Positions 8,892 through 17,564 of a DNA stretch of 64,000 bases are shown piece by piece. Each line of letters starts with the position of its first letter. The first letter of the stretch is position 1. The notes under the pieces are model-generated. The model was not told the origin of the DNA, searched no databases, and worked only from the letters and a program-made list of their open reading frames with translations. Origin of the DNA: Emergencia sp. (GTDB taxonomy: Bacteria > Bacillota > Clostridia > Peptostreptococcales > Anaerovoracaceae); contig JALEOD010000043.1 in the NCBI GenBank assembly GCA_022767345.1, positions 1 through 64,000 of the forward strand, in the 5' to 3' direction. Made by a program: the position numbers and the translations under genes.

Positions 8892-10178
8892 ATGGACTGT
8901 AATCGGAAAACAGCCTATTCCGTTCTTTTTGAAATTGAAAAAAATCAGGCCTATTCCAATCTGGAACTGAACAGACAGATTAAAGTGCAGAATCCGGATA
9001 ATCCCGCTTTTGTGCGGGAACTGGTATACGGAGTTTTGGAGAATCGAATCTACCTTGACTATCTTCTGAAGTCCCTGATTCCCAAAGGGCTTTCCGGTGT
9101 AAAGAAGCAGGTTTTGACGCTGCTTCGCATGGGGCTTTATCAGCTGATTTTTATGGAATCAGTTCCGCCCTACGCGGCAATTGGTGAGACCGTAAAGCTT
9201 GCCAAAAAGCTGGCGCCGGGCAGGGATGGTTTTGTCAACGGTGTACTTCGCGGTTATCAGAAGAAAGGGGCAGAGATTCGTCTGCCAGATGAGGAAGAGG
9301 ATTTGATTTCTTATTTTTCCGTGAAGTACTCTTATGCGCCGTGGATTGTTCGCTTGTTCCTTTCCCAGTACGGCAAAGAGCGGGCAGAAGCGATTCTTGC
9401 GGCGGGAAACAGCCGTCCAAGGCTTTCTGTTAGAGTGAATCTGACAAAGACGGACAGAAAATCTCTGAGGGAAATGCTGACTGCGGAGGGTTTTGAGGTA
9501 GAAGAAACTGCCTTGAGTCAGCGTGTGCTCTTTGTCAGTGGCAGCGGACTTTTGCAGACGAAGGCATACGCGGAGGGCCTTTTTTCTGTGCAGGATACGG
9601 CGTCGGTTCTTGCGGCAGAGGCAGTGAGTCCTTTGCCGGGACAGACGATTCTGGATATCTGCGCGGCGCCGGGCGGAAAAACACTGGCAATGGCTGAAAT
9701 CATGGAAAACAAAGGGCTTGTAAAAGCTTTTGATATATATGAGCATAAACTTGCATTGATAGAGCAACAGGCGCAGCGTCTGGGGCTTTCCAATATTGTT
9801 ACAGCGGAAGGAGACGGATGTGCTCTGCGGGAAGAATTAAAGGAAACAGCGGACGGTGTTCTGGTAGATGGTCCTTGTTCCGGTCTTGGCGTAATTCGGA
9901 GAAAGCCTGAAATCAAATACAGAGAGCTTGCAGACGCGGGAAAAGCCCTATCTGAAAAACAGCTTCAGATTTTGTCAAATGCCGGCTGCTATGTAAAAGA
10001 GGGAGGGATTTTGGTTTACAGTACCTGTACGGTAAACCGAACAGAGAATTCAGAAGTAGTAGAACGTTTTCTTGCGGAAAATCCGGATTTTACAATGCTG
10101 TTTGAGCGTCAGTATCTGCCGGATATCGATGAAACGGACGGATTTTATATCTGCAAGATGAAAAAGCAAAAAAGCTGA
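8892..10178 (+). CDS. rsmB: 16S rRNA (cytosine-967-C5)-methyltransferase
   Basis: Methylates C967 of 16S rRNA. The 428-residue product has an N-terminal NusB-like RNA-binding domain (about 1-140) and a C-terminal SAM-dependent domain with DICAAPGGKT (SAM site), DGPCSGLG and STCTVNRTENSE, the last two carrying the release and nucleophile cysteines. The ATG at 8892 is one base after the protease stop, with GGAAGG just upstream; the longer upstream frame is only its overlap with that gene. In most Firmicutes rlmN follows rsmB; here prpC follows directly. Confidence 0.93.
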   Translation: MDCNRKTAYSVLFEIEKNQAYSNLELNRQIKVQNPDNPAFVRELVYGVLENRIYLDYLLKSLIPKGLSGVKKQVLTLLRMGLYQLIFMESVPPYAAIGETVKLAKKLAPGRDGFVNGVLRGYQKKGAEIRLPDEEEDLISYFSVKYSYAPWIVRLFLSQYGKERAEAILAAGNSRPRLSVRVNLTKTDRKSLREMLTAEGFEVEETALSQRVLFVSGSGLLQTKAYAEGLFSVQDTASVLAAEAVSPLPGQTILDICAAPGGKTLAMAEIMENKGLVKAFDIYEHKLALIEQQAQRLGLSNIVTAEGDGCALREELKETADGVLVDGPCSGLGVIRRKPEIKYRELADAGKALSEKQLQILSNAGCYVKEGGILVYSTCTVNRTENSEVVERFLAENPDFTMLFERQYLPDIDETDGFYICKMKKQKS

Positions 10179-10191
10179 AAGGAGATTATAT

Positions 10192-10935
10192 ATGGAGGTA
10201 GGCTTTAAGACAGACAAAGGCCAAAGGCGCAGTAATAATGAAGATGCCTGTTTTGTCATGAAAAAGGACAGGGTATTTATTGTCGCTGACGGAGTTGGGG
10301 GGAATAATTCCGGAGAGATTGCCAGCAGAACCTGTGTGAACGGCGTTGCGAAATATGTCGAAACCAATTCTATGGAAGGACTCTCTTCTGAAGAAGACAT
10401 CAGGGCGTACTTTGAGGATTGCCTGAAAGATGTAAACTTTAAGATTCTGGAGATGTCACAGCGTTTTGAGAAAAATAAAGGCATGGCAACTACTGTGGTA
10501 ATTGCCTACATGGCGGATAATCAGATGTACATAGTCAATGTGGGTGACAGCCGCGCGTACATTCTCAGAGACGGGCAGCTGACTCAGATTACAGAGGATC
10601 ACACCTATGTTAATACACTCCTGAAAGCCGGCATTATTTCAGAGGAAGAAGCGGAAAAACATGAGAATAAGAATATGATTACAAGAGCGGTAGGCGCAGA
10701 TTACAACATTGAGCCGGACTTTTTTCGGGTTCCTATTTATGCAGGAGATATCATATTAATCTGTACCGACGGACTTTACGGAGAGGTCGAAAAAGGCGAA
10801 TTGATTAGCCGGTTAACTGAGGAAGAATCCATGACACACATCTGTAACGAACTGGTAGAGGCTGCCAACAGAAACGGCGGCAGCGATAATATTACGATGG
10901 TAGTCTTGAAAGTGACGGAGGATGATATCAGATGA
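10192..10935 (+). CDS. prpC: PP2C-type serine/threonine protein phosphatase
   Basis: Removes phosphate from proteins phosphorylated by PrkC. The 247-residue PP2C domain shows the metal-binding motifs in order: a D near residue 20 in NNEDACF, VADGVGGNNSGE, VGDSRAYILR, CTDGLYGE and GGSDNITMVVL. It ends in a four-base ATGA overlap with prkC, which fixes the kinase/phosphatase pair in one translational unit. Confidence 0.94.
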   Translation: MEVGFKTDKGQRRSNNEDACFVMKKDRVFIVADGVGGNNSGEIASRTCVNGVAKYVETNSMEGLSSEEDIRAYFEDCLKDVNFKILEMSQRFEKNKGMATTVVIAYMADNQMYIVNVGDSRAYILRDGQLTQITEDHTYVNTLLKAGIISEEEAEKHENKNMITRAVGADYNIEPDFFRVPIYAGDIILICTDGLYGEVEKGELISRLTEEESMTHICNELVEAANRNGGSDNITMVVLKVTEDDIR

Positions 10936-12755
10936 GTAAATTACTTGCAGGGAGATATGAACTAATTGAAAAAATTGGAGAAGGCGGCATGGCAGTGGTT
11001 TATAAAGCCAGATGCCGACTGCTGAACAGATATGTAGCAATTAAAATCTTGCGGCCGGAATTCACCAAGGACGGGCCGTTTCTGGAGAGTTTTAAGCGTG
11101 AATCTCAGGCTGCGGCGGGACTGCAGCACCCTAACATTGTAAGCGTGTACGATGTGGGAAAGGAAGGCGATATCAATTTTATCGTAATGGAACTGATCGA
11201 TGGGCGGCCGCTCAGCGATATCATCAGAGAAGAAGCGCCGATGAACTATAAACGCGCTATTGAGATTACCCGTCAGGTAGCTTCAGCCCTTGGTCTTGCC
11301 CATAGAAACAATATCATCCACAGGGATGTCAAACCGCATAACATTATGATTACCAGAGACGGTACTGCAAAGCTGGCGGACTTCGGTATCGCGAAAGCGG
11401 TGAGCAATTCTACCATTATGGCAAATGAAACCAACAGAGTCATTGGTTCAGTCCATTATTTTTCACCGGAACAGGCCAGAGGCGCTTATGTAGACGAGCG
11501 CTCGGATATCTATTCACTGGGCATTGTTCTTTATGAAATGCTCACAGGTCAGGTTCCTTTTGACGGGGAAAATCCGGTGCAGGTGGCTCTGATGCACATC
11601 AATGACGAGATCACGCCGCCGTCACAGCTGGTGTCGGGCATTCCTCCCGCACTGGAAAAACTGGTGATGAAGGCGACAGATAAGTTCCAGTCCAATCGTT
11701 ATAAGAATACCGATGAAATGATTGAAGAATTGGGAAATATCGATTTTGTGACAAAGATGGTTGGCGATTCTATCTTTGCTGCTTCAGATATTGAGGAATT
11801 CCAAGAGAAAAACAGGCTGAAGCAGAGACAGAATCAGGAACTTGAAGATGAAATCTTTGAGGACATGAAACCTCAAAAGAAAAAGGAAAAGAAGCAGAAA
11901 CCTGTAAAGTCTGTAAAGGCAGACGATGATGACAGACCTGCAAGAAAGTCCAAGAAGCCGCTGATTATTGCGGCGGCGGTAATCGGCGTCATTGCGCTGA
12001 CTGGGGCAATTCTCTTTGCAAGCGGGTTCTTTGGCGGCGGGTTAAAGGCGCCGGATTTAGAAGGAAAAACCACAGATGAGGCAAAGGCAATTCTGGAGGA
12101 AATGGGCCTGGAGATGGAAGTCGATGAACAAACCATCAGCAGTGAAGATATTGAAGAAGGCAAGATTGCGGCACAGGATCCGAGAAAAGGTGAAAAGGTC
12201 AGCAAGGGCGATACAATCACTGTAATCCTCAGCAACGGCAAGCCTAATGGGCAGGTGCCAAGCGTCGTCGGCATGAACTATAATGAAAATAGAGACTTTG
12301 TGGAAGCTACTCTTGAGAACGCCGGTTATGAACTTGGCGTCGTCCACGAAGTTGAAAGTGACGCGAAGGTCGGTGAGATTATCAGTCAGGATCCGGGTTT
12401 CGGATCTGATTTAAAGAAGGGCTCAAAGGTGGATATTACCATCAGTAAGGGCACCGATAAGGTGGCTGTGCCGCCGCTGACAGGTATTACCCTTGATAAG
12501 GCGAGAGAAGCGCTGGAAAAAGCAGGACTGCACATGGGGCAGCCTAAGTATGAAGAAAGCACCGTCTATGCGAAGAATATCGTCATTGGATCTTCGCCGG
12601 GTGAAGGAACCAAGGTAGAAAAGGGTTCCACCGTGATTATAACGGTCAGCAAGGGTGAACCGGTGGTAACACCGCCTGAGCCGCCTGAAAATAATGGAGA
12701 TGAAGGTGATGATCCAGGAGATAATGGAGACGATGACGGCGGAGAAGAAGAATAA
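10932..12755 (+). CDS. prkC: PASTA-domain serine/threonine kinase
   Basis: Membrane eukaryote-like kinase that senses muropeptides or lipid II and controls growth and dormancy. A 607-residue protein: cytoplasmic kinase domain (about 10-270) with glycine loop GEGGMAVVY, VAIKIL lysine, HRDVKPHN catalytic loop and DFG; a lysine-rich juxtamembrane segment; one membrane segment at about 343-366; three PASTA repeats beginning near 371, 441 and 512; and an acidic Pro/Gly/Asp tail from about 577. Three PASTA repeats is within the normal range. RsgA, a known substrate of PrkC kinases, is encoded next. Confidence 0.96.
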   Translation: MSKLLAGRYELIEKIGEGGMAVVYKARCRLLNRYVAIKILRPEFTKDGPFLESFKRESQAAAGLQHPNIVSVYDVGKEGDINFIVMELIDGRPLSDIIREEAPMNYKRAIEITRQVASALGLAHRNNIIHRDVKPHNIMITRDGTAKLADFGIAKAVSNSTIMANETNRVIGSVHYFSPEQARGAYVDERSDIYSLGIVLYEMLTGQVPFDGENPVQVALMHINDEITPPSQLVSGIPPALEKLVMKATDKFQSNRYKNTDEMIEELGNIDFVTKMVGDSIFAASDIEEFQEKNRLKQRQNQELEDEIFEDMKPQKKKEKKQKPVKSVKADDDDRPARKSKKPLIIAAAVIGVIALTGAILFASGFFGGGLKAPDLEGKTTDEAKAILEEMGLEMEVDEQTISSEDIEEGKIAAQDPRKGEKVSKGDTITVILSNGKPNGQVPSVVGMNYNENRDFVEATLENAGYELGVVHEVESDAKVGEIISQDPGFGSDLKKGSKVDITISKGTDKVAVPPLTGITLDKAREALEKAGLHMGQPKYEESTVYAKNIVIGSSPGEGTKVEKGSTVIITVSKGEPVVTPPEPPENNGDEGDDPGDNGDDDGGEEE

Positions 12756-12757
12756 TC

Positions 12758-13624
12758 ATGAAGGGAATTATCATGAAAGGAATCGGCGGTTTTTACTACG
12801 TAAAAACCGCTGATGGTGTATATCAGACCAAAGGCCGGGGCATTTTCAAAAAAGAGGGAGTGACCCTGGCTGTTGGAGATAATGTAGAGATAGAAGTGCT
12901 ACCCGATGGCGACGGCGTCATCAACCGGATTCTGCCGCGAAAGAATCAGTTTATCAGACCGCCTATTGCCAACGTGGACTGTTTTATTGTGGTCTTTGCG
13001 GCGACGAAACCCAAGCCGAATTTCCACATCATAGACAAGTTCCTGATTATGGCAGAATACTGGGACACAGATGTGATCCTCTGTGTCAACAAGTGTGATT
13101 TGGCAAAAGACGCGGCACTTGCGGAAATACGGGATATTTACGGCAAGGTATATCCGATGGTTTTTGTTAGCGGAAAGACAGGCGAGGGAATGGAGGAACT
13201 GTCTGCACTTCTGGCAGGAAAGCGCGCGGCCTTCGCAGGGCCTTCCGGCGTGGGAAAATCGACCATTACTAACCTTCTGATTCCTCATGCGAACATGGAA
13301 ACGGGCACAGTCAGTCAGAAGACCCAGAGGGGAAAACATACCACCAGACATGTGGAAATCTTTGAAACTGAAAGGGGCGGACTGATTTTTGACACGCCAG
13401 GTTTTACTTCTTTTGATATTCTGGATGCCTCAGAGGAAAATCTGGCAACGTATTATCCGGAATTCGCGCCATTCAGTTCCCTTTGCCGGTTTGATAACTG
13501 CAGACATATGAAAGAACCGGACTGTGGGGTCAGAAACGCTCTGGAAGAAGGAAAAATCAGCAGGGTACGGTACGATTCCTACTTTGCCAACATGGAAGAA
13601 ATCAGAAAGAAAAAGAAATATTAA
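12758..13624 (+). CDS. rsgA: Ribosome small subunit-dependent GTPase A
   Basis: Circularly permuted GTPase that checks late 30S subunit assembly. In the 288-residue product an OB-fold N-terminus is followed by the G4 motif NKCD, then G1 GPSGVGKST and G3 DTPGF, in the permuted order that identifies RsgA/YloQ. A C-terminal zinc site contains C-RFDN-C-RH and DC. The ATG at 12758 aligns with the usual MxxxIIK start; the ATG at 12773 has a slightly better AAGGGA site and cannot be excluded. Confidence 0.95.
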   Translation: MKGIIMKGIGGFYYVKTADGVYQTKGRGIFKKEGVTLAVGDNVEIEVLPDGDGVINRILPRKNQFIRPPIANVDCFIVVFAATKPKPNFHIIDKFLIMAEYWDTDVILCVNKCDLAKDAALAEIRDIYGKVYPMVFVSGKTGEGMEELSALLAGKRAAFAGPSGVGKSTITNLLIPHANMETGTVSQKTQRGKHTTRHVEIFETERGGLIFDTPGFTSFDILDASEENLATYYPEFAPFSSLCRFDNCRHMKEPDCGVRNALEEGKISRVRYDSYFANMEEIRKKKKY

Positions 13625-13663
13625 ATTTACAAGCTGCGCCTGCAGCAGAATGGAGAACGAATC

Positions 13664-14314
13664 ATGGGTAAACTTGCACCTTCAATTTTGTCGGCAGATT
13701 TTGCCAGACTGGGCGAACAGGTAGAGCAAATCAGTAAAGCCGGTGCTGATTACATCCATATCGATGTAATGGACGGGCACTTTGTGACGAATATCAGTTT
13801 TGGCGCGACAGTCATGAAAGGGCTGAACAAATTGGATACAGCGCCTTACGATGTGCATCTGATGATTGAAAATCCCGATCAGTACGTAGGTGACTTTGTA
13901 ACTGATAAAACTGAATACATCGTGGTGCATCAGGAAGCCTGTACACATCTGCACAGAAGCCTGCAGAACATCAAGACCTTCGGCGTAAAGGCGGGGGTTG
14001 CAATCAATCCTGCAACACCGATTTCTGCTTTGGAGTGTGTGCTCAGCGATGTGGATTTAGTTCTGGTGATGTCCGTGAATCCCGGTTTTGGAGGACAGAA
14101 GTTTATTCCATCTGCTTTGGATAAAATTCGCAGGCTGGATACCCTGCGCAAAGAGGAGGGCTATCACTACGCAATCGAAGTAGACGGCGGTATTACCCTT
14201 GATAATGCAGAGCTGGTGAAAAGCGCCGGCTGCGATATCTTTGTAGCGGGCTCTGCCGTGTTTGGAGCGGTGGATCTGACCGAAAGAGTGAAGGAATTTA
14301 AAGAGGTGCTGTAA
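13664..14314 (+). CDS. rpe: Ribulose-phosphate 3-epimerase
   Basis: Interconverts ribulose 5-phosphate and xylulose 5-phosphate. The 216-residue TIM barrel contains LAPSILSADFARLG, HIDVMDGHFV, DVHLMIENP, MSVNPGFGGQ and VDGGI, all family signatures with the metal-binding histidines and aspartates. GGAGAACGAATC precedes the ATG. It closes the housekeeping run; the thiN gene that often follows is absent, and a terminator comes about 60 bases later. Confidence 0.97.
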   Translation: MGKLAPSILSADFARLGEQVEQISKAGADYIHIDVMDGHFVTNISFGATVMKGLNKLDTAPYDVHLMIENPDQYVGDFVTDKTEYIVVHQEACTHLHRSLQNIKTFGVKAGVAINPATPISALECVLSDVDLVLVMSVNPGFGGQKFIPSALDKIRRLDTLRKEEGYHYAIEVDGGITLDNAELVKSAGCDIFVAGSAVFGAVDLTERVKEFKEVL

Positions 14315-14373
14315 AGAGCTTTCTGCATTGCGGAGGCATCTGACCGCTGCAGATTTGAAGATATTTTGAAAAG

Positions 14374-14410
14374 AAAAACGGTTTGCGCTTATTGGCGCAA
14401 GCCGTTTTTA
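14374..14410. terminator. Bidirectional terminator between rpe and the PBP gene
   Basis: AAAACGGTTTGCGC (14375-14388) pairs, with one wobble, with GCGCAAGCCGTTTT (14395-14408) around a short loop, with A and T runs on the two sides. It can serve both convergent genes. Confidence 0.85.
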
Positions 14411-14431
14411 TCATGGGTTAATTGGTGTTTT

Positions 14432-17359
14432 TTAGGCGGCGTCCTGTTCTTCGTCATTGCCATCATCTGGATTTGGATCGTCCGGATTTGGATCGTCCGG
14501 ATTTGGTTTCTCCGGGTCATCTTTTTCTTTCGGGTCCTCAGGCTTTACGAATGGAACGTAGGTTTCATCCGGGTTGATTGGATATTTTTCCGGGTCAGCG
14601 TTGTGCTTATGGCAGTAGTATCTTGGAATATCATCCTCATTTCCGAAGTCGAAGTAGCCTTTCTTTTCGGTTTTAGGACAATCAGGAGTAGCCAGATAGC
14701 CGGTTTCCTTACAGATTGAAACTTTCTTTTCTAAATCCTTGATACTGCCGACGCCACCCTGAGTGCCGGAAATGTAATATTCTCCACCGGAGGAGATGAC
14801 ATTGCTCGGCATGCTCTTATAGGAGCCCTGCTTTGCACCATCGATTTGATTCATGATTTTTCCCCAGAGCCTTGCGGCTGGTCCGCTCATCTCTGTACCG
14901 TTGCAGTTCTGGTCAACACCGATCCAAAGGGATGCGGAGTAGGACGGAGTAAATCCGTCAAACCAGATATCCACCTGATGGTCTGTGGTACCTGTTTTGC
15001 CGCCGACCTGTACGCCGGAAATCGCGGCAGGATAGCCGATACCCTGTGATACAACGGATTTCAGCATATCTGTCATAATCCATGCGACACCAGAATCTAA
15101 AACGCGATACCTCTTTGTCTTAGTGCGGTCAACAAGGGTTTCTCCCTGACTGTCTACAATCTTGGTGAAAGCGGTGGTCTCACGACGGGTTCCGTTGTTT
15201 GGGAATACTGTATAGGCACTGGCCATATCCAGTGTAGTGACGCCGTTGGTCAGACCGCCCAGGGCAAGACCTGCAGGGTTCATGTCGTTGACGCTGCCTT
15301 CACGTTCTAAAGTTGTGATACCGAATTTTTCTACCAGGTTTGCAGAATAATCCGCGCCAACCTGAAGGAATATTTTAACTGCGCAGGTGTTGATTGACTG
15401 CTGCAGGGCAGAGCGCATGGTCATCGGACCAGAGTAGCCGGCGCCTCCTGCGTTCTGCGGCCAGACCTTGCCGTTGATGGTGGTTTTTTCATCGATGACG
15501 ATGGAGGCCGGTGTCAAATAGTAGCCCCAAAGTTTATCGCCCTGTTTGTCGATTTTGAAATTGGTGAATTGATGCTTTGTGCCATTTGCGGCTTCTTCTG
15601 CACTCTGAGCAATGGCAGCGGAGTATACAGCCAACGGCTTGATAGAAGAACCCGGCTGCTCCGGACTGATTGCTCTGTTATGGAGTCTTCTGCCGGCAGT
15701 CTTTCTGCCGCCGACCATGGCTTTGATATAACCAGTGGAGTTTTCTACAATTGTCATAGCAGCCTGCGGCTGAACCACTTGCTGGTTCAGCGTGTAGGAA
15801 GCCGATGGAATGGTAATGGTTCCATCATCATTGAAGATAAAGAAATCTTTATAATCTTCGTCTTCGAAGAACTCTGCCGGAATCTGAATGTTTCCCTTTT
15901 TGTTCATAATTTTATAGTTCTGCGGGATGTTGATAAAACCGCCGCTGATGGTGTAAAGGGAGCCATTCTCGTATTTGTACATGTTCTTGAATTCGATGCT
16001 GTAATCGGTTTCTCCGTTTACGGTCGTTTCGTATACGTTGAGGCGCTTGCCGGTTTTAATAACCAGACCGCCGTCCTTGCGCTTTAAGAATTCACCTTTC
16101 CGCAAGGTAAAATTACCGTCCGCGTCGAAGTAGCTGTCATAGGAATCCATATTCGGCGTGCTGTAAGTATAGGAAGCAGGGAAGTTTGCGTCGTTGTCAA
16201 ACTCTGTTTCGATGACCTGCTGCGCCTGTGCGTCTAAAGTGGAATAAATCTTCAGACCGCCGTTATATACCTTGTTCCAGGCTGTATCGTAGTCCCATTC
16301 TTTTTCTTTCATCAGGGCTTCGATTACCTGGTCGATGACATAGTCCTCAAAGTACGCGGACTTTTCTAAAATACTGTTATAAGTCGGATTCAGCATCTTC
16401 TTTAATTTGGTGGAAGAAGCTTTGTCGTATTCCTTCTGTGTGATATAGCCCTGTTCCAGCATGAGGGAAAGGCAGGTGAGTCTGCGTTCCTTGCTGGCAT
16501 CGTTGGCGATGTAAGTACCTCTAGAATTGGTCTTTAAAATGTTCTTGTCCTTTGCGGAAACGTCCTGACTTCCGACAAATTCAACAAGCTGACATTCATC
16601 CGGTGCCTGCGGAAGGGAAGCAAGAGCTGCGCACTGTGCCAAAGATAAATCTTTAACGTCTTTGGAAAAATATGCATGGGAAGCTGCCTGCACGCCGTAG
16701 CTGCCGTATCCAAAATAGATGGTGTTCAGATAAGCGGTGAGGATTTCTTCCTTGGAAAGCTCTTTTTCTATAATCACGGTATAGTAGGCTTCCTGAATTT
16801 TACGAGTCAGGTCGTAATCGAACTGTTTGTCCTTTAAAAACAGGTTTCTGGCAAGCTGCTGGGTGATGGTGCTGGTTCCGCTGATCTGCCCGCCGCCAAA
16901 GATTGACTCCTTAATTGCGCCCAGGATACGGATAAAGTTAAATCCGTGGTGATCCCAGAAGGTCTTATCTTCCAAAGACACGACAGCGTCAATTAAATCC
17001 TGCGGAAGATCCTTATATTCCACATTGGTTCTGTTCTGCTCAGAGAATACGGTGTCGATTTCGTTACCTTCATCGTCGTAAATGACCGTACTTTCGGACA
17101 GAATCGTATAAATCTCGCTGGTATCAATATCCGGGGCTGCAGAAATCGCGCGGCCGACGTAAATACCTACCGCGATGCAAACCAGCAGGAATATACAGAA
17201 TAAAAACAGAAAAAACCGTTTCCAGTTAAGTCTGTGTTTCTTTTTCTTGTTCTTGATGGTGGAGACAGCAGTGGTGCTGTCAGCGTGCATAACGGACTGC
17301 TCCGAAACCTGCTGTTTCGCTAGTTTTGATTTTGATCTTTTGTTTCTATCGCTACGCAT
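14432..17359 (-). CDS. Class A penicillin-binding protein (PBP1A)
   Basis: Bifunctional peptidoglycan synthase. The 975-residue protein has a basic cytoplasmic N-terminus, one membrane segment (about 48-70), a GT51 glycosyltransferase domain with EDKTFWDHHG (about 130-139), and a transpeptidase domain with the SXXK motif SSIK (about 573), SIN (about 653) and KTGT (about 786). A serine/glycine-rich segment and a Pro-Asp tail (NPDDPNPDD units, encoded by 15-base tandem repeats near 14466-14512) end the protein. AAAGGA lies 11 bases before the ATG. It is the only long reverse gene between 3 and 38 kb. Confidence 0.95.
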   Translation of the reverse strand: MRSDRNKRSKSKLAKQQVSEQSVMHADSTTAVSTIKNKKKKHRLNWKRFFLFLFCIFLLVCIAVGIYVGRAISAAPDIDTSEIYTILSESTVIYDDEGNEIDTVFSEQNRTNVEYKDLPQDLIDAVVSLEDKTFWDHHGFNFIRILGAIKESIFGGGQISGTSTITQQLARNLFLKDKQFDYDLTRKIQEAYYTVIIEKELSKEEILTAYLNTIYFGYGSYGVQAASHAYFSKDVKDLSLAQCAALASLPQAPDECQLVEFVGSQDVSAKDKNILKTNSRGTYIANDASKERRLTCLSLMLEQGYITQKEYDKASSTKLKKMLNPTYNSILEKSAYFEDYVIDQVIEALMKEKEWDYDTAWNKVYNGGLKIYSTLDAQAQQVIETEFDNDANFPASYTYSTPNMDSYDSYFDADGNFTLRKGEFLKRKDGGLVIKTGKRLNVYETTVNGETDYSIEFKNMYKYENGSLYTISGGFINIPQNYKIMNKKGNIQIPAEFFEDEDYKDFFIFNDDGTITIPSASYTLNQQVVQPQAAMTIVENSTGYIKAMVGGRKTAGRRLHNRAISPEQPGSSIKPLAVYSAAIAQSAEEAANGTKHQFTNFKIDKQGDKLWGYYLTPASIVIDEKTTINGKVWPQNAGGAGYSGPMTMRSALQQSINTCAVKIFLQVGADYSANLVEKFGITTLEREGSVNDMNPAGLALGGLTNGVTTLDMASAYTVFPNNGTRRETTAFTKIVDSQGETLVDRTKTKRYRVLDSGVAWIMTDMLKSVVSQGIGYPAAISGVQVGGKTGTTDHQVDIWFDGFTPSYSASLWIGVDQNCNGTEMSGPAARLWGKIMNQIDGAKQGSYKSMPSNVISSGGEYYISGTQGGVGSIKDLEKKVSICKETGYLATPDCPKTEKKGYFDFGNEDDIPRYYCHKHNADPEKYPINPDETYVPFVKPEDPKEKDDPEKPNPDDPNPDDPNPDDGNDEEQDAA

Positions 17360-17400
17360 AGATATTGCATTCCTTTCTTACGAAAATAATACTTCTATTT

Positions 17401-17429
17401 AGTATACCATAATTCACCACGAAAGTTAA
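17401..17429 (-). promoter_or_regulatory. Promoter of the PBP1A gene
   Basis: Reverse strand TTAACT (17429-17424), 17 bases, TATACT (17406-17401), about 40 bases upstream of the start. Confidence 0.55.
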
Positions 17430-17564
17430 AGGATATTTCATATTTTCTCAAATTTATAATGTATTTTACTTCCATATTTCACAATAATTTCTTTAAAACG
17501 ACAGGATCACAACACAATCATAGAGTAAACTGAAATTGGAACTTGTACGTCTTGTGAGGAAACC

